Source: Marine Group I thaumarchaeote SCGC AAA799-D11
Lineage (GTDB): Archaea > Thermoproteota > Nitrososphaeria > Nitrososphaerales > Nitrosopumilaceae
Reading direction: 5' to 3'
Assembly (NCBI GenBank): GCA_000746765.1
Contig: JOSY01000069.1
Coordinates: forward strand, 1 to 64,000
DNA length: 64,000 bases
Shown: positions 8,851 to 17,510 of the stretch, one piece after another
Position numbering within the stretch: the first letter of the stretch is position 1
How the letters are laid out: each line of letters begins with the position of its first letter
Position numbers and translations under genes: made by a program
The notes under the pieces: model-generated
What the model was told of the DNA's origin: nothing
Database searches by the model: none
Seen by the model: only the letters and a program-made list of their open reading frames with translations

Positions 8851-9572
8851 ATGGACACAAACACCATCAGAGAAGCCAGTCTTGTAAGTTCATTCGTAGC
8901 ACCAATTACATCTCCAGTGATTCCACCAAAACTACGAGTAGATACACCAAGTAGGAATAATGTCAATGCAACAGTAACTCCAAGCATTATCAGCCCAGTT
9001 GTTTCACCTATCAAGGCTACAGGAATAAGCATGATGATAAAGGCTGCAGCTAATTTTTTCTTGTCTTTCATCAGATGGACAAATGGTGAATTTGAGCCTG
9101 AGGCAGCTGAATTTCCCAAACTTGCCAAAAGCACCATTGAAAACTTGGCTAAAATTTCACTTATCAGAATTGCCTTAAACAAATCAAACCCACTAGTAAG
9201 CGATATTGTAATAATCAATCCAATAAGATACAAAACGAGTCCAACAATACCTGCTGAACCAGTAGAAAGATCTTTCATTGCTTTGATTTTTTTCTCTTTT
9301 GTTCCTTTTACCATGAGTCCATCTGCAAAATCTGCTAGTCCATCAGCATGATGAATACCAGTAACAATTGCAATAGATGCAACAACTAACAGACTAACAA
9401 GTAATGGATCTAAAAAGAAAGATAATCCAAAACCAAATGAACCAACCAATAGCCCAATTGCAATTCCAACAATAGGAAAAACATACATGTATTTTGCAAT
9501 ATTTTCTAGAGTTGCATTTGATGACGGAAATATTGTCAGAAAAGAAAAGACAGAACCAATTTCTTTAAGCAT
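8847..9572 (-). CDS. cobS: Adenosylcobinamide-GDP ribazoletransferase (cobalamin synthase)
   Basis: Integral membrane enzyme joining adenosylcobinamide-GDP to alpha-ribazole, the last assembly step of the coenzyme. The protein has several hydrophobic spans and the family's HHADGLADFADGL motif, which binds metal and diphosphate. I prefer the ATG at 9572 (MLKEIGSVFSFLTIFP), which overlaps the cbiB stop by 8 bases; the ORF track starts 5 codons earlier. Overlapping genes on both sides show tight operon coupling with cbiB and cobY. Confidence 0.92.
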   Translation of the reverse strand: MLKEIGSVFSFLTIFPSSNATLENIAKYMYVFPIVGIAIGLLVGSFGFGLSFFLDPLLVSLLVVASIAIVTGIHHADGLADFADGLMVKGTKEKKIKAMKDLSTGSAGIVGLVLYLIGLIITISLTSGFDLFKAILISEILAKFSMVLLASLGNSAASGSNSPFVHLMKDKKKLAAAFIIMLIPVALIGETTGLIMLGVTVALTLFLLGVSTRSFGGITGDVIGATNELTRLASLMVFVSI

Positions 9573-10536
9573 GTATCCACCATCCAATTAATGATAAAAC
9601 AGTAATGATTGGAATTGTAACTATTCCAAAGAATAAAACTGAAGTTAATTTCATAATAGATATTGCAGAGCGAACATGTTCTTTTGTAAGAGTTAGTTCA
9701 CCACTACCTAATTTGTAATGATTTACTTTTTCAAATTTTGTGCCAAGTGCTCCAGCTAAGGCAGCCATAGGATATCCTGCATTTGGACTTTCAGTTTTTT
9801 TACCATCTCGAATCATTATCTGATAAGATTCTTTCCAGTTGTTTTGTAATAGGGCAGCTGAAAGTATCATTACAAGTCCAGTGAGTCTTGATGGGATGTA
9901 ATTTAATACAGTATCACATGTAGCTGCAAACCATCCTAAATTTTTGAAGATGTTATTTTTGTAGCCTATCATGGAATCAGCAGTATTAATCACTCTATAC
10001 ACAAATGCTCCAGGTAGGCCAAAAATCGCATAATAAAACAGAGGCCCAGTTATTCCATCTACGGTATTCTCACTAACACTCTCAAGCACGCCTGAAATTA
10101 CATGATTTTTGTCTAAATCAGAGGTATTTCGTTTAACTATCATAGAGAGATTTTCTCTAGCTGAATCCAGATTATCCATCTCAAGGGATTCTACTACTGC
10201 CATTGCGTAACGTTCCATGCCTTTGATTGCAATAGTAGTCTTTAGCAATAAAGCACCCACTACAACTGAAACTATCAATGTTATCCAATCAGTTAAGAGC
10301 AACAAAATTCCATAATCCAGAATTAAAAGTAATGCAACAGTAATTCCAACTGGAATTGTAACTACAAATATGCCACCAACTCTTTCAAGTTTTTGATTTT
10401 GATTTTGTCCTAGAGGAGTTAATTTTGCAATCAATCCTCCAATCCAAGCAGTAGGATGATATCTGTTCTTTGGATCTCCAAATGCAAAATCAAGAACCAA
10501 TGCAAATCCTACAATCATCAGTGATTCTAGAATCAT
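9565..10536 (-). CDS. cbiB: Adenosylcobinamide-phosphate synthase
   Basis: Membrane protein that attaches aminopropanol (or its phosphate) to adenosylcobyric acid. It has the family start FGDPKNRYHPTAWIGG, several hydrophobic segments, and the conserved SVSENTVDGITGPLFYY and SPNAGYPMAALAGALG motifs. The 323-residue length is typical. It overlaps cbiP upstream by 4 bases and cobS downstream, so it is translated from one polycistronic message. Confidence 0.93.
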   Translation of the reverse strand: MILESLMIVGFALVLDFAFGDPKNRYHPTAWIGGLIAKLTPLGQNQNQKLERVGGIFVVTIPVGITVALLLILDYGILLLLTDWITLIVSVVVGALLLKTTIAIKGMERYAMAVVESLEMDNLDSARENLSMIVKRNTSDLDKNHVISGVLESVSENTVDGITGPLFYYAIFGLPGAFVYRVINTADSMIGYKNNIFKNLGWFAATCDTVLNYIPSRLTGLVMILSAALLQNNWKESYQIMIRDGKKTESPNAGYPMAALAGALGTKFEKVNHYKLGSGELTLTKEHVRSAISIMKLTSVLFFGIVTIPIITVLSLIGWWIHA

Positions 10537-11372
10537 TTTATCATCTCCTCAATTGCTTTGATGTCTAGATTATTTTTTACAGTTTTTGCTAGTTTATCTA
10601 ATTCTTTATCAATTTTTGAAATATTATTTTTTGTCCATCTCATTTGTTTTGCTTTTACATGAAGTGAGTCTTCTTCAGGAAGATCAATTTTTGTCATAGG
10701 AATAGTTCCAAGTATAGGGATTTTAGTAAGTTGTTTTATTTTTCTAAATCCAGGCTTTAGTACATCAACATCTCCTCTGAATTTATTTAATACAAACCCC
10801 TTTACCAATTTTTTATACTTTCTTTCAATTAAGGCCATAGTTCCTATCAAACTTGCAAATGAACCACCTCTGTCAATATCTGAAACTAAGAGTACAGAAG
10901 CATTTGCTTTTTGAGCAATTTGCATATTTGCAATATCATATTTTTGTAAATTAATTTCAGCTGGAGAACCTGCACCTTCTAAAATTACCAGATCATAATT
11001 TTTTTGGAGTTTTGATAATGAGACAGTAGCTGCTTTGATTCCTTTAGACTTTACAAATTTTGCATAGTAGTCTTTTGCATGCATTTTCTTGTAGTATTTT
11101 CCATTAAGGTAAACTGCGCTATAGTAATTTCCCAGAGGCTTGAGCATGATGGGATTCAAATCAGGCTCAATTGGGCATTTAGCAGCAATTGCCTGTATTG
11201 CCTGAGCACGTGAAATCTCAAAATCAGGTGTGGCATAACCAAAATTGGACATATTTTGTGATTTGAATGGAGCCACAAGGTATCCTTTTTGCTCAAAGAT
11301 TCTACAAAGTGCTGCAACCAATGTGGATTTTCCTGCACCTGAAGATGTGCCCTGAATCATCAAAGATTTCAT
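10533..11372 (-). CDS. cbiP: Cobyric acid synthase-like, ATPase domain only
   Basis: CobQ/CbiP amidates four carboxyl groups of the corrin ring using ATP and glutamine. This 279-residue protein has the dethiobiotin synthetase-like ATPase: P-loop IQGTSSGAGKSTL, the SQNMSNF and DLNPIMLKP motifs, ILEGAGSPAEINL and VSDIDRGGSF. It stops about where the class I glutamine amidotransferase domain should begin; normal family members are near 480-500 residues. The stop is not an obvious frameshift, because the next gene overlaps cleanly by 4 bases. It may use free ammonia or a glutaminase encoded elsewhere. No GATase fragment was seen downstream. Confidence 0.85.
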   Translation of the reverse strand: MKSLMIQGTSSGAGKSTLVAALCRIFEQKGYLVAPFKSQNMSNFGYATPDFEISRAQAIQAIAAKCPIEPDLNPIMLKPLGNYYSAVYLNGKYYKKMHAKDYYAKFVKSKGIKAATVSLSKLQKNYDLVILEGAGSPAEINLQKYDIANMQIAQKANASVLLVSDIDRGGSFASLIGTMALIERKYKKLVKGFVLNKFRGDVDVLKPGFRKIKQLTKIPILGTIPMTKIDLPEEDSLHVKAKQMRWTKNNISKIDKELDKLAKTVKNNLDIKAIEEMIK

Positions 11373-12448
11373 GCAATTGCCTCCATTGCATTAACAAGTT
11401 TTAGATTATCTTTGTGAGACTTTATTGCAATACGAATGTAATGATTGTTTAATCCACGAAAATTTTTGCAATCACGAATCAATATTTTATGTTTCAGTAA
11501 TTTTTTTTGTATTTTTGTTGAATCTTGTTTTGTTTTAATTAAAATGAAGTTTGTTGTAGAGTCATGACATTCAAATCCAGGAATTTGAGCAATTTTCTTT
11601 TTTAGAAAAGTTGATTCTTTTTTAATGATTGATTTTGATTTTGTGAGATGAGATTTATTTTCAATTGCAAGCATTCCTGCTTGTTGAGCTAGGGCATTAA
11701 CACTCCAAGGAATTTTTATTTTTTTTAAAATACCAATGATTTTTTTTGAGCCTATACCATATCCGATTCTTATTCCTGCTAATCCATATGATTTTGTTAG
11801 TGATCTTAAAACAAATAGATTATCGTATTTTTTTACTAAATTGATTATAGATAGGTTTGATTCGGGAACCAATTCAATAAAACATTCATCAACAAATACA
11901 AAACTAGATTTATTTTTAGCAGCAGAGATTATTTGTGTTAGTTGTTTTTTTGATAAGATTTTTCCAGTAGGATTATTGGGATTGCATACAAAAACACATC
12001 CATTAATTGGAATTTTTGAGATAAAAGAATCTACATCATCAGAAAGATTCATAGTTTTGAAAAAAATGAATTTACAATCAGCTAATTTTGATGCCGATTC
12101 ATATTCACCAAAGGTAGGAGTTGGAATTAGAACTCGTTTTTGTTGTAAAAAAGTGGTACAAAAATTATAGAGAATTTCAATAGCACCATTTCCAACAACG
12201 ATGTGAGAATCAGATAAACCAGTATACTTTTTGAGGCTAGAGACTAAATTGAGTGAATCTGTGTCAGGATAATACTCCATTTCATCTAGACTTTTCTTCA
12301 TGGCAGATTTTACAGAAGATGGCATTCCTGCAGGACTAGTATTTGAGCTAAAATCCAAGACATCAATCTGTCTATTTCCCCCAGAAAATTTACCTCCATG
12401 AGATACAGGATGGTGCTTGGAAATGCTTGTTTTTGTCCTTATTTTCAC
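11369..12448 (-). CDS. cobD: Threonine-phosphate decarboxylase / HisC-like aminotransferase
   Basis: PLP enzyme of the histidinol-phosphate aminotransferase fold, 359 residues. The lysine that binds PLP is in RSLTKSYGLAGIRIGYG; other motifs are LDFSSNTSP near the N-terminus, GNGAIEIL and NPNNPTGK. In a cobalamin operon this family usually supplies aminopropanol phosphate by decarboxylating L-threonine phosphate (CobD), and the HHPVSHGGKF start supports that over HisC. It is the first gene of the operon, divergent from asd across an 83-base gap. Confidence 0.82.
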   Translation of the reverse strand: MKIRTKTSISKHHPVSHGGKFSGGNRQIDVLDFSSNTSPAGMPSSVKSAMKKSLDEMEYYPDTDSLNLVSSLKKYTGLSDSHIVVGNGAIEILYNFCTTFLQQKRVLIPTPTFGEYESASKLADCKFIFFKTMNLSDDVDSFISKIPINGCVFVCNPNNPTGKILSKKQLTQIISAAKNKSSFVFVDECFIELVPESNLSIINLVKKYDNLFVLRSLTKSYGLAGIRIGYGIGSKKIIGILKKIKIPWSVNALAQQAGMLAIENKSHLTKSKSIIKKESTFLKKKIAQIPGFECHDSTTNFILIKTKQDSTKIQKKLLKHKILIRDCKNFRGLNNHYIRIAIKSHKDNLKLVNAMEAIA

Positions 12449-12531
12449 ATTACAAAATAGGAATAGGCGATATAGTATCTTTTGGTAATTTGAATAACGA
12501 TTATTAATTGAAACCGATCAACAATTAATTC

Positions 12532-13608
12532 ATGGAGAAGAAAAGAGTTGCAATCATAGGTGTAACAGGTTCAGTTGGACAGGAATTTGTACAATCTTTG
12601 AATAACCACCCATGGTTTGAGGTAACTCAAATTGCAGCTTCAGAACGCTCCGCAGGTAAAAAGTATCTTGATGCCATCAGAAATGAAGGCGGAATTATCA
12701 TGTGGGATGTCGGTGGCGAGATCCCAGAATATATCAAAGAAATGACCGTTAAGAGAATTGACGAGCTTGATACATCACAATTAGATCTAGTATTTTCGGC
12801 AGTTGAGTCACAAGCTGCAAGGGACATTGAAACTAAAATGGCAGCAGAATTACCAGTGGTCTCAACTAGCTCTGCATATAGATATGAAGAAGATGTTCCA
12901 ATTCTCATTCCAGGAGTAAACGATGAGCAAGCTGAACTCATTGAGACTCAAAAGAAAAACCGCAACTGGAAGGGATTCGTAGCACCACTTCCAAACTGTA
13001 CAACTACAGGTTTAGCAATTACACTAAAACCATTACTTGAAAAATATGGTGCAAAAAAGGTTATGATGACTTCAATGCAAGCAATTTCAGGGGGTGGCAA
13101 ATCTGGAGTTTCAGCAATGGGAATTACAGATAACATCTTGCCTTACATTCCAAAAGAAGAAGGCAAAGTTAGACTAGAAACAAGAAAGATTCTTGGAAAA
13201 CTCAAAGATGGAAAAATTGAGGATGCAGACATTAGAGTTAGTTGTACATGTACCAGAGTTCCAGTAATTGACGGACATACAGAGTCAGTCTTTGTAGAAA
13301 CTTCTGAAGACATTGATCCAGCAAAAGCAAAAGATCTCTACAATAATTACAACAAAGATATCTCAGTTCAAGGATTACCTTCAGCTCCTAAAGAATACTA
13401 TGCATTCCATGAAGATCCAACAAGACCTCAACCAAGGATGGAAAGAGAAGTTGGTGATGGTATGACTACAACAATTGGTAGAGTTGAAAAAGAGGAATTG
13501 TTTGATAAAGGTCTCAAATACATGTTGTTTTCACACAACAAGAAAATGGGTTCAGCAAAAGGTGCAGTACTCTTGGCTGAAATGTTATACAAAAAAGGTA
13601 AGATCTAG
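12532..13608 (+). CDS. asd: Aspartate-semialdehyde dehydrogenase family protein
   Basis: NADP-dependent reduction of aspartyl phosphate to its semialdehyde for lysine, threonine and methionine synthesis. It has the Rossmann loop GVTGSVGQEF, the catalytic Cys in PLPNCTTTGLAI (about residue 155), and the active-site SCTCTRVPVIDGHTESV segment with His. Length (358) matches the archaeal/fungal type. In some Crenarchaeota the malonyl-CoA reductase of the 3-hydroxypropionate/4-hydroxybutyrate cycle belongs to this same family, so a role in carbon fixation cannot be excluded from sequence. T-rich DNA after the stop may terminate transcription. Confidence 0.88.
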   Translation: MEKKRVAIIGVTGSVGQEFVQSLNNHPWFEVTQIAASERSAGKKYLDAIRNEGGIIMWDVGGEIPEYIKEMTVKRIDELDTSQLDLVFSAVESQAARDIETKMAAELPVVSTSSAYRYEEDVPILIPGVNDEQAELIETQKKNRNWKGFVAPLPNCTTTGLAITLKPLLEKYGAKKVMMTSMQAISGGGKSGVSAMGITDNILPYIPKEEGKVRLETRKILGKLKDGKIEDADIRVSCTCTRVPVIDGHTESVFVETSEDIDPAKAKDLYNNYNKDISVQGLPSAPKEYYAFHEDPTRPQPRMEREVGDGMTTTIGRVEKEELFDKGLKYMLFSHNKKMGSAKGAVLLAEMLYKKGKI

Positions 13609-13636
13609 ATTTTTTTTGCAATTTTTTCAATAATAA

Positions 13637-13644
13637 CTTTATAA
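13637..13644 (+). promoter_or_regulatory. TATA box of the Lrp-type regulator gene
   Basis: CTTTATAA lies about 26 bases before base 13667, the expected transcription start. That start is almost at the GTG codon at 13670, which is in frame with the regulator but followed by TTT and then TAG. The promoter therefore supports an original leaderless GTG start at 13670. Confidence 0.5.
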
Positions 13645-13678
13645 GAACCAGAAATCTAGAACGACTCAGGTGTTTTAG

Positions 13679-14146
13679 ACGGCAAAAGTAGACGATCTAG
13701 ATCTTCAAATTTTATCAGAATTATCAAATGATGCATCTATCTCGGTTCCACGTTTATCAAAAAAAATCAATGTAAATTCATCAGTAGTGTATTCAAGAAT
13801 TAAGAGACTAGTAAAAAGAAAGTTAATTGAACGATTTACAATTGTTGTAAATGATGCAGAACTAGGATACAATGTTAAGGCTTTAACTGGAATTAACATG
13901 GATACAAAAAAACGCGATCATATAATTGCAGAATTATTTAAAATTGATGGAGTAAGAGAAGTGGCAGAAGTTACTGGTAGGTTTGATATTCTTGTTACAA
14001 TGTATTCAAAATCATTAGATCAGATGCACAAAATGGTCTCAGAAAGAATTGGAAGAATTGAAGGCATCCAGTCTTCAGAGTCATTTATTGAGATGAAATC
14101 ACGTGCCAAAGCAATGCCATATATGCCATCAAAGGATAGTGACTAG
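13679..14146 (+). CDS. Lrp/AsnC family transcriptional regulator, unusual 5' end
   Basis: The ORF track begins at GTG 13787, but the frame upstream encodes an unmistakable Lrp helix-turn-helix (DDLDLQILSELSNDASIS, then VPRLSKKINVNSSVVYSRIK). The C-terminal RAM/ligand domain follows (GVREVAEVTGRFDILVTMYS). Between the in-frame TAG at 13676 and the HTH there is no ATG, GTG or TTG. An in-frame GTG at 13670 sits two codons before that TAG. Coordinates here cover the open frame after the TAG. Either a rare start (for example ACG at 13679) is used, the TAG is a sequencing error or recent mutation, or only a RAM-domain protein from 13787 is made. Just 2 bases precede the heme O synthase gene. Confidence 0.8.
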   Translation, partial: TAKVDDLDLQILSELSNDASISVPRLSKKINVNSSVVYSRIKRLVKRKLIERFTIVVNDAELGYNVKALTGINMDTKKRDHIIAELFKIDGVREVAEVTGRFDILVTMYSKSLDQMHKMVSERIGRIEGIQSSESFIEMKSRAKAMPYMPSKDSD

Positions 14147-14148
14147 TA

Positions 14149-15078
14149 TTGCAAAAACAAAAGACGGAATCCAGAGTTGCAGTATACTATGAGTTAACAA
14201 AGCCCAAAATTTGGTATTTGTTGGTATTTACCGCATTTGGAGCTGCCCTTACAGCATCTAACATCTACGGAATCGAAATTGCACCTTCTACATGGGCACT
14301 TATGTTATTTTCAGTTGCTGCCGGTTCTGCTGCAGCTAATACTTTGACAAATTATCATGATAGAGATATTGATGCAATAATGGAGAGAACAAAGGGAAGA
14401 CCACTTCCATCAAAAAGGATCTATCCAGCAGTAAAAGCACGTAATTTTGGATTAGTATTAGCTGGAATTTCACTAGTATTGGCATTTGGAATTTCATTTA
14501 CAACTACATTAGAACAAGGCCTATGGGCTACTGCATTCATTGCATTTGGATTACTAAACAATATTCTTGTATACTCTTATGCATTGAAACGAAATTCAAG
14601 GACTAACATAATTTTAGGAGGATTATGTGGAGGTTCACCACCAATGATTGGTTGGGTTGCAGTTACAATGTCAGATTTATGGACCATGGGACTTGCAATG
14701 GCAGGATTGGTATTCATTTGGATTCCAATGCATATTTGGGCATTAACATTGCATTTCAAAGATGATTACAACAAAGTAAACGTTCCAATGCTAACAGCAG
14801 TTCAATCTGAAAAAACATCTGCAAGGGCAATTGCAGGCTCAACGGTAGTCATGGTATTGTTTTCAATAGCACCATTTTTCATAACGACACAATCTGGAGA
14901 AGAGATGGTAGGCGGAGTTTACTTGTGGACTGCAATTGCATCAGGTGCTTTGATGGTTGCATTATCAATCTGGGTAATAGTAAAACCAATGGAAAAAGCA
15001 TCATGGACTTTGTTTAAATTTTCTAGTCCGTATTTGGCAGTATTGTTTATTGCATTAATGGTAGACTCGGCACTATAA
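14149..15078 (+). CDS. ctaB: Protoheme IX farnesyltransferase (heme O synthase)
   Basis: UbiA-superfamily membrane prenyltransferase that converts heme B to heme O for terminal oxidases. It has about eight or nine hydrophobic spans, the prenyl-diphosphate motif NYHDRDIDAIMERTKGRPLP, and the second Asp-rich region LHFKDDYNKVNVPML. The start is TTG at 14149, 2 bases after the Lrp-type regulator. The SEKTSARAI segment is also typical of this subfamily. Tail-to-tail overlap of 6 bases with the next small gene. Confidence 0.92.
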   Translation: MQKQKTESRVAVYYELTKPKIWYLLVFTAFGAALTASNIYGIEIAPSTWALMLFSVAAGSAAANTLTNYHDRDIDAIMERTKGRPLPSKRIYPAVKARNFGLVLAGISLVLAFGISFTTTLEQGLWATAFIAFGLLNNILVYSYALKRNSRTNIILGGLCGGSPPMIGWVAVTMSDLWTMGLAMAGLVFIWIPMHIWALTLHFKDDYNKVNVPMLTAVQSEKTSARAIAGSTVVMVLFSIAPFFITTQSGEEMVGGVYLWTAIASGALMVALSIWVIVKPMEKASWTLFKFSSPYLAVLFIALMVDSAL

Positions 15079-15282
15079 GATACTGCTATTTTCATCCAGA
15101 CTGTTAAGTTCTTTTGTAATTGAAGTATGTTTTTCAACTAATTCTTCTATTTCTTTTTGTAAATCAGCAGAATCCCATTTTGATGATATTAAAGAAGACA
15201 ATTTTGCAACAATACTCCATTGAACGTTATTTTGCTCATCGATTAGTTCTAAGAAGCGTTTTCCTTTTTCATCATCGTTCAT
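15073..15282 (-). CDS. Small hypothetical helical protein (69 aa)
   Basis: A short, charged, all-helical protein with a central heptad-like stretch (LQKEIEELVEKHTSITKEL). It overlaps the end of ctaB by 6 bases, tail to tail. No motif identifies a function. Its clean start (MNDDEKGKRF), good codon use and position favour a real gene, but the evidence is moderate. Confidence 0.55.
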   Translation of the reverse strand: MNDDEKGKRFLELIDEQNNVQWSIVAKLSSLISSKWDSADLQKEIEELVEKHTSITKELNSLDENSSIL

Positions 15283-15373
15283 GATTGTGATGAAGTGGTT
15301 CAGTGATAAAAATCTGTAGCAGGTAATAGTATAATTTCAAAGTTTTATTAAGAAATTCTAAATATTTCATATA

Positions 15374-15532
15374 ATGCAATGCAGTATTTCAGAGTGTAAA
15401 TCAAAAGCAATTCAAACAGTGCAGATCAGTTTTAGAGAAACAAGAAATCTCTGTAAAGAACATTTTGAATTATTCCAAAACAAAGACAAGAAACACACAA
15501 TAAATTTTACAAAAGCATCAGAATTCAAATAA
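15374..15532 (+). CDS. Small putative zinc-binding protein (52 aa), missed by ORF track
   Basis: Read from the intergenic sequence: an ATG at 15374 opens a 52-codon frame ending TAA at 15532. The product begins MQCSISECKSKAIQ and later has NLCKEHFELF, giving a C-x4-C plus C-x2-H arrangement that could bind zinc. The C-terminal third is basic and polar. An AT-rich TATA-like region lies about 25-30 bases before the ATG. Function unknown. Confidence 0.6.
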   Translation: MQCSISECKSKAIQTVQISFRETRNLCKEHFELFQNKDKKHTINFTKASEFK

Positions 15533-15603
15533 AATTAATTTCAGATGTTTTCAAACTTCAGAATTATTGAAAGATTTAACATCTACTATTTTTAAACTAC
15601 CAT

Positions 15604-16104
15604 ATGGCTAAGAAAAAGACCACTACAAAAAAGAAATCAGTAAAAAAAGCAACATCAAAGCCAAAAACCACAAAATCTAAGGCAACAAAGCCAAAATCAA
15701 CTACAAAATCATCTACAAAAAGGCCAGAATTTGAGAAAGCATGGAGAGAATACAATGCTGCATTAAATGGATGGAAAGAGTCTTTGGCACAATGGCAAAA
15801 GGCCACAAATGAAACTTTAATGACATATCATGATGCATGCCAAAAAGCAGTAGAATCAGATGCAGAATTATTAAAAAAAGTCAGTTCTAGTTGGGAAAAC
15901 ACGTGGGAAGAAATTGGTCCTGAATACATCAAACAACAAACAAAGATGATTGAAAATATTTTCAAGGAAACCAATATTGAATCAATTAAGAAATTTAATG
16001 AACAGTGGGAGAAATTCTTGAAAACATCAGGTGATGATTCAATCATAGCATATCAAGAAGCAATAAAGAGATTCAATCAAGCCTGGCAATCAGGTCAGAT
16101 GTAA
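15604..16104 (+). CDS. Phasin-like helical protein with Lys/Thr-rich N-terminal tail
   Basis: The first 40 residues are a basic, repetitive tail (KKTTTKKKSVKKATSKPK) like a histone or DNA-binding tail. The rest is amphipathic helix with regularly spaced tryptophans (FEKAWREYNAALNGWKESL, WQKATNETL, FNEQWEKFLKT, FNQAWQSGQM), the pattern of phasin-type proteins that coat polyhydroxyalkanoate granules. A related protein without the basic tail is encoded at 19283-19696. A role linking storage granules to the nucleoid is conceivable, as known for some bacterial phasins, but is inference. Confidence 0.7.
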   Translation: MAKKKTTTKKKSVKKATSKPKTTKSKATKPKSTTKSSTKRPEFEKAWREYNAALNGWKESLAQWQKATNETLMTYHDACQKAVESDAELLKKVSSSWENTWEEIGPEYIKQQTKMIENIFKETNIESIKKFNEQWEKFLKTSGDDSIIAYQEAIKRFNQAWQSGQM

Positions 16105-16116
16105 TTTTTACAAGAA

Positions 16117-17401
16117 TTATTTTTTTAATTTCCCTATACGGAAAACTTTACAGTTACAGGTTGAACATGTACCCTTTATTGCAGGCCTTCCATTCTTCAT
16201 AGTTGTTTCTTCAGGGTTTTTGATTTTTCTTTTTGTTCTACATTTAACACAATAAGCTTCTACAGAAGGAGATTCTGAAGTTTCATTGGGAGGCTTGCCA
16301 AGTTTTTTTTCAATATCGTTTAATTTTTTATTTTGTTTTTGTAATGTTTGAATAATTTCATGTTCAATATCAGCAGATTCTAATTTTTCAATCTCTTTTT
16401 CTAATTCCTCAACTTTTGAAATCTGTTCTTGTGTTGGTTCATCAGATGAAGGATGTAATTTTGAGATTAACTCATCTTCTAATTCATCGATTTGATCTTC
16501 TAAATCATTAAATTCAGTATATTCTTCTATTACAGGCTCAACTTCAGGCTCAGATTGAACTTTAGGTACAGGTTTGGCAGATAATTTAGTTTCTAATTCA
16601 TCAATTTGTTTTTGAAGTTCTTCTAATTGTTCAAATTGTTCAGGAGTAGCTTCTTCCTCTTCTGGTTCTGGTGTTGGTTCTTCGGTAACTGGTTCTGGAG
16701 TTAAATCAAGTTCTTGTGGAAGTTCTTCTGAGGATTCTTTTGGTAATGAACCTCTAGGACTTGGGGGAGTTGGTATAGATTCTAACTCTTGGATTTGTTT
16801 CTCTAATTGTTCTAGTCTAGCTAGTTGTTTCTTCCTCTTCGGGTTCTGGTTTAGATTCTAACTCTTGGATTTGTTTCTCTAATTGTTCTAGTCTAGCTAG
16901 TTGTTCAGGAGTAGCTTCTTCCTCTTCTGGTTCTGGTGTTGGTTCTTCTGTAACTGGTTCTGGAGCTAAATCAAGTTCTTGTGGAAGTTCTTCTGCGGAT
17001 TCTTTTGGTAATGAACCTCTAGGACTTGGGGGAGTTGGTTCTGGTGTTGGTTCTTCTGTAACTGGTTCTGGAGCTAAATCAAGTTCTTCTAACTCAAGAT
17101 TTGATACAGTAGGCAAATCTCCAAGATAGTCTAATTCCACTTTGTTTCCATCAATTCGTAAAAATGGATTACCTCCAATTGAAAAAGTCTGGATTCTATG
17201 TCCTTTTTTCCAAGAGTTTTTGCCACTGTAAATTGTGAGGTAGGAAATACCGTTCTTAATATCAGAAGAAATAGTTAATCGATCAACAGGGGTTCCTTTA
17301 GTTATTCCCTTTTCTGTATCTTGATGTCTAATAGCAACAGAAATCAAATGTTTGGCATCATAACTGACTTCAGAGATTAGATAGTCAGCCCATTTATCCA
17401 T
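16117..17401 (-). pseudogene. Zinc-ribbon repeat protein split by an 11-base deletion
   Basis: The 5' part (17401 down to 16817, 194 aa) has a globular N-terminal domain starting MDKWADYLISEV, then Pro/Glu-rich repeats (EPVTEEPTPEPEEEE) and ends EEEETTS. The same repeats continue in another frame to 16117 and finish in a zinc ribbon, EAYCVKCRTKRKIKNP plus CSTCNCKVFRIGK, like DUF5679. Comparing repeat copies, the unit that should read GAAGAAGCTACTCCTGAACAA lacks 11 bases (gctactcctga), causing the early stop. Restoring 11 bases makes the whole frame exactly 432 codons. It may be a recent pseudogene, a slippage-switched gene, or a sequence error in repeats. Function unknown. Confidence 0.8.
16641..17038. 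repeat. Tandem DNA repeats inside the zinc-ribbon repeat gene
   Basis: Two copies of a 133-base unit (16641-16773 and 16906-17038) differ at only about three positions by eye. A second unit of 53 bases (16776-16828 and 16852-16904) looks identical in both copies. The spacer between the 53-base copies lacks the 11 bases tcaggagtagc that follow the intact copy. Such near-identical repeats are prone to slippage and to assembly error. Confidence 0.85.
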
Positions 17402-17510
17402 TATAGAAAAAAGTGATTATTTTCTAGTAAATAAGCGAGTCTAAATCAAAAGATTCAAGGATTTCGCTTGAAAAATAAGATTATAATTGGTTTTAGCAAA
17501 CCATGTTCAG

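Noticed and set aside
9565-9587. Frameshift at the cobS/cbiB overlap
   Set aside because: A start at 9572 explains the overlap as normal operon coupling.
15597-15806. Minus-strand ORF with Phe/Val/Asp-rich sequence opposite the phasin-like gene
   Set aside because: The repetitive composition is the complement of the Lys/Thr-rich tail.
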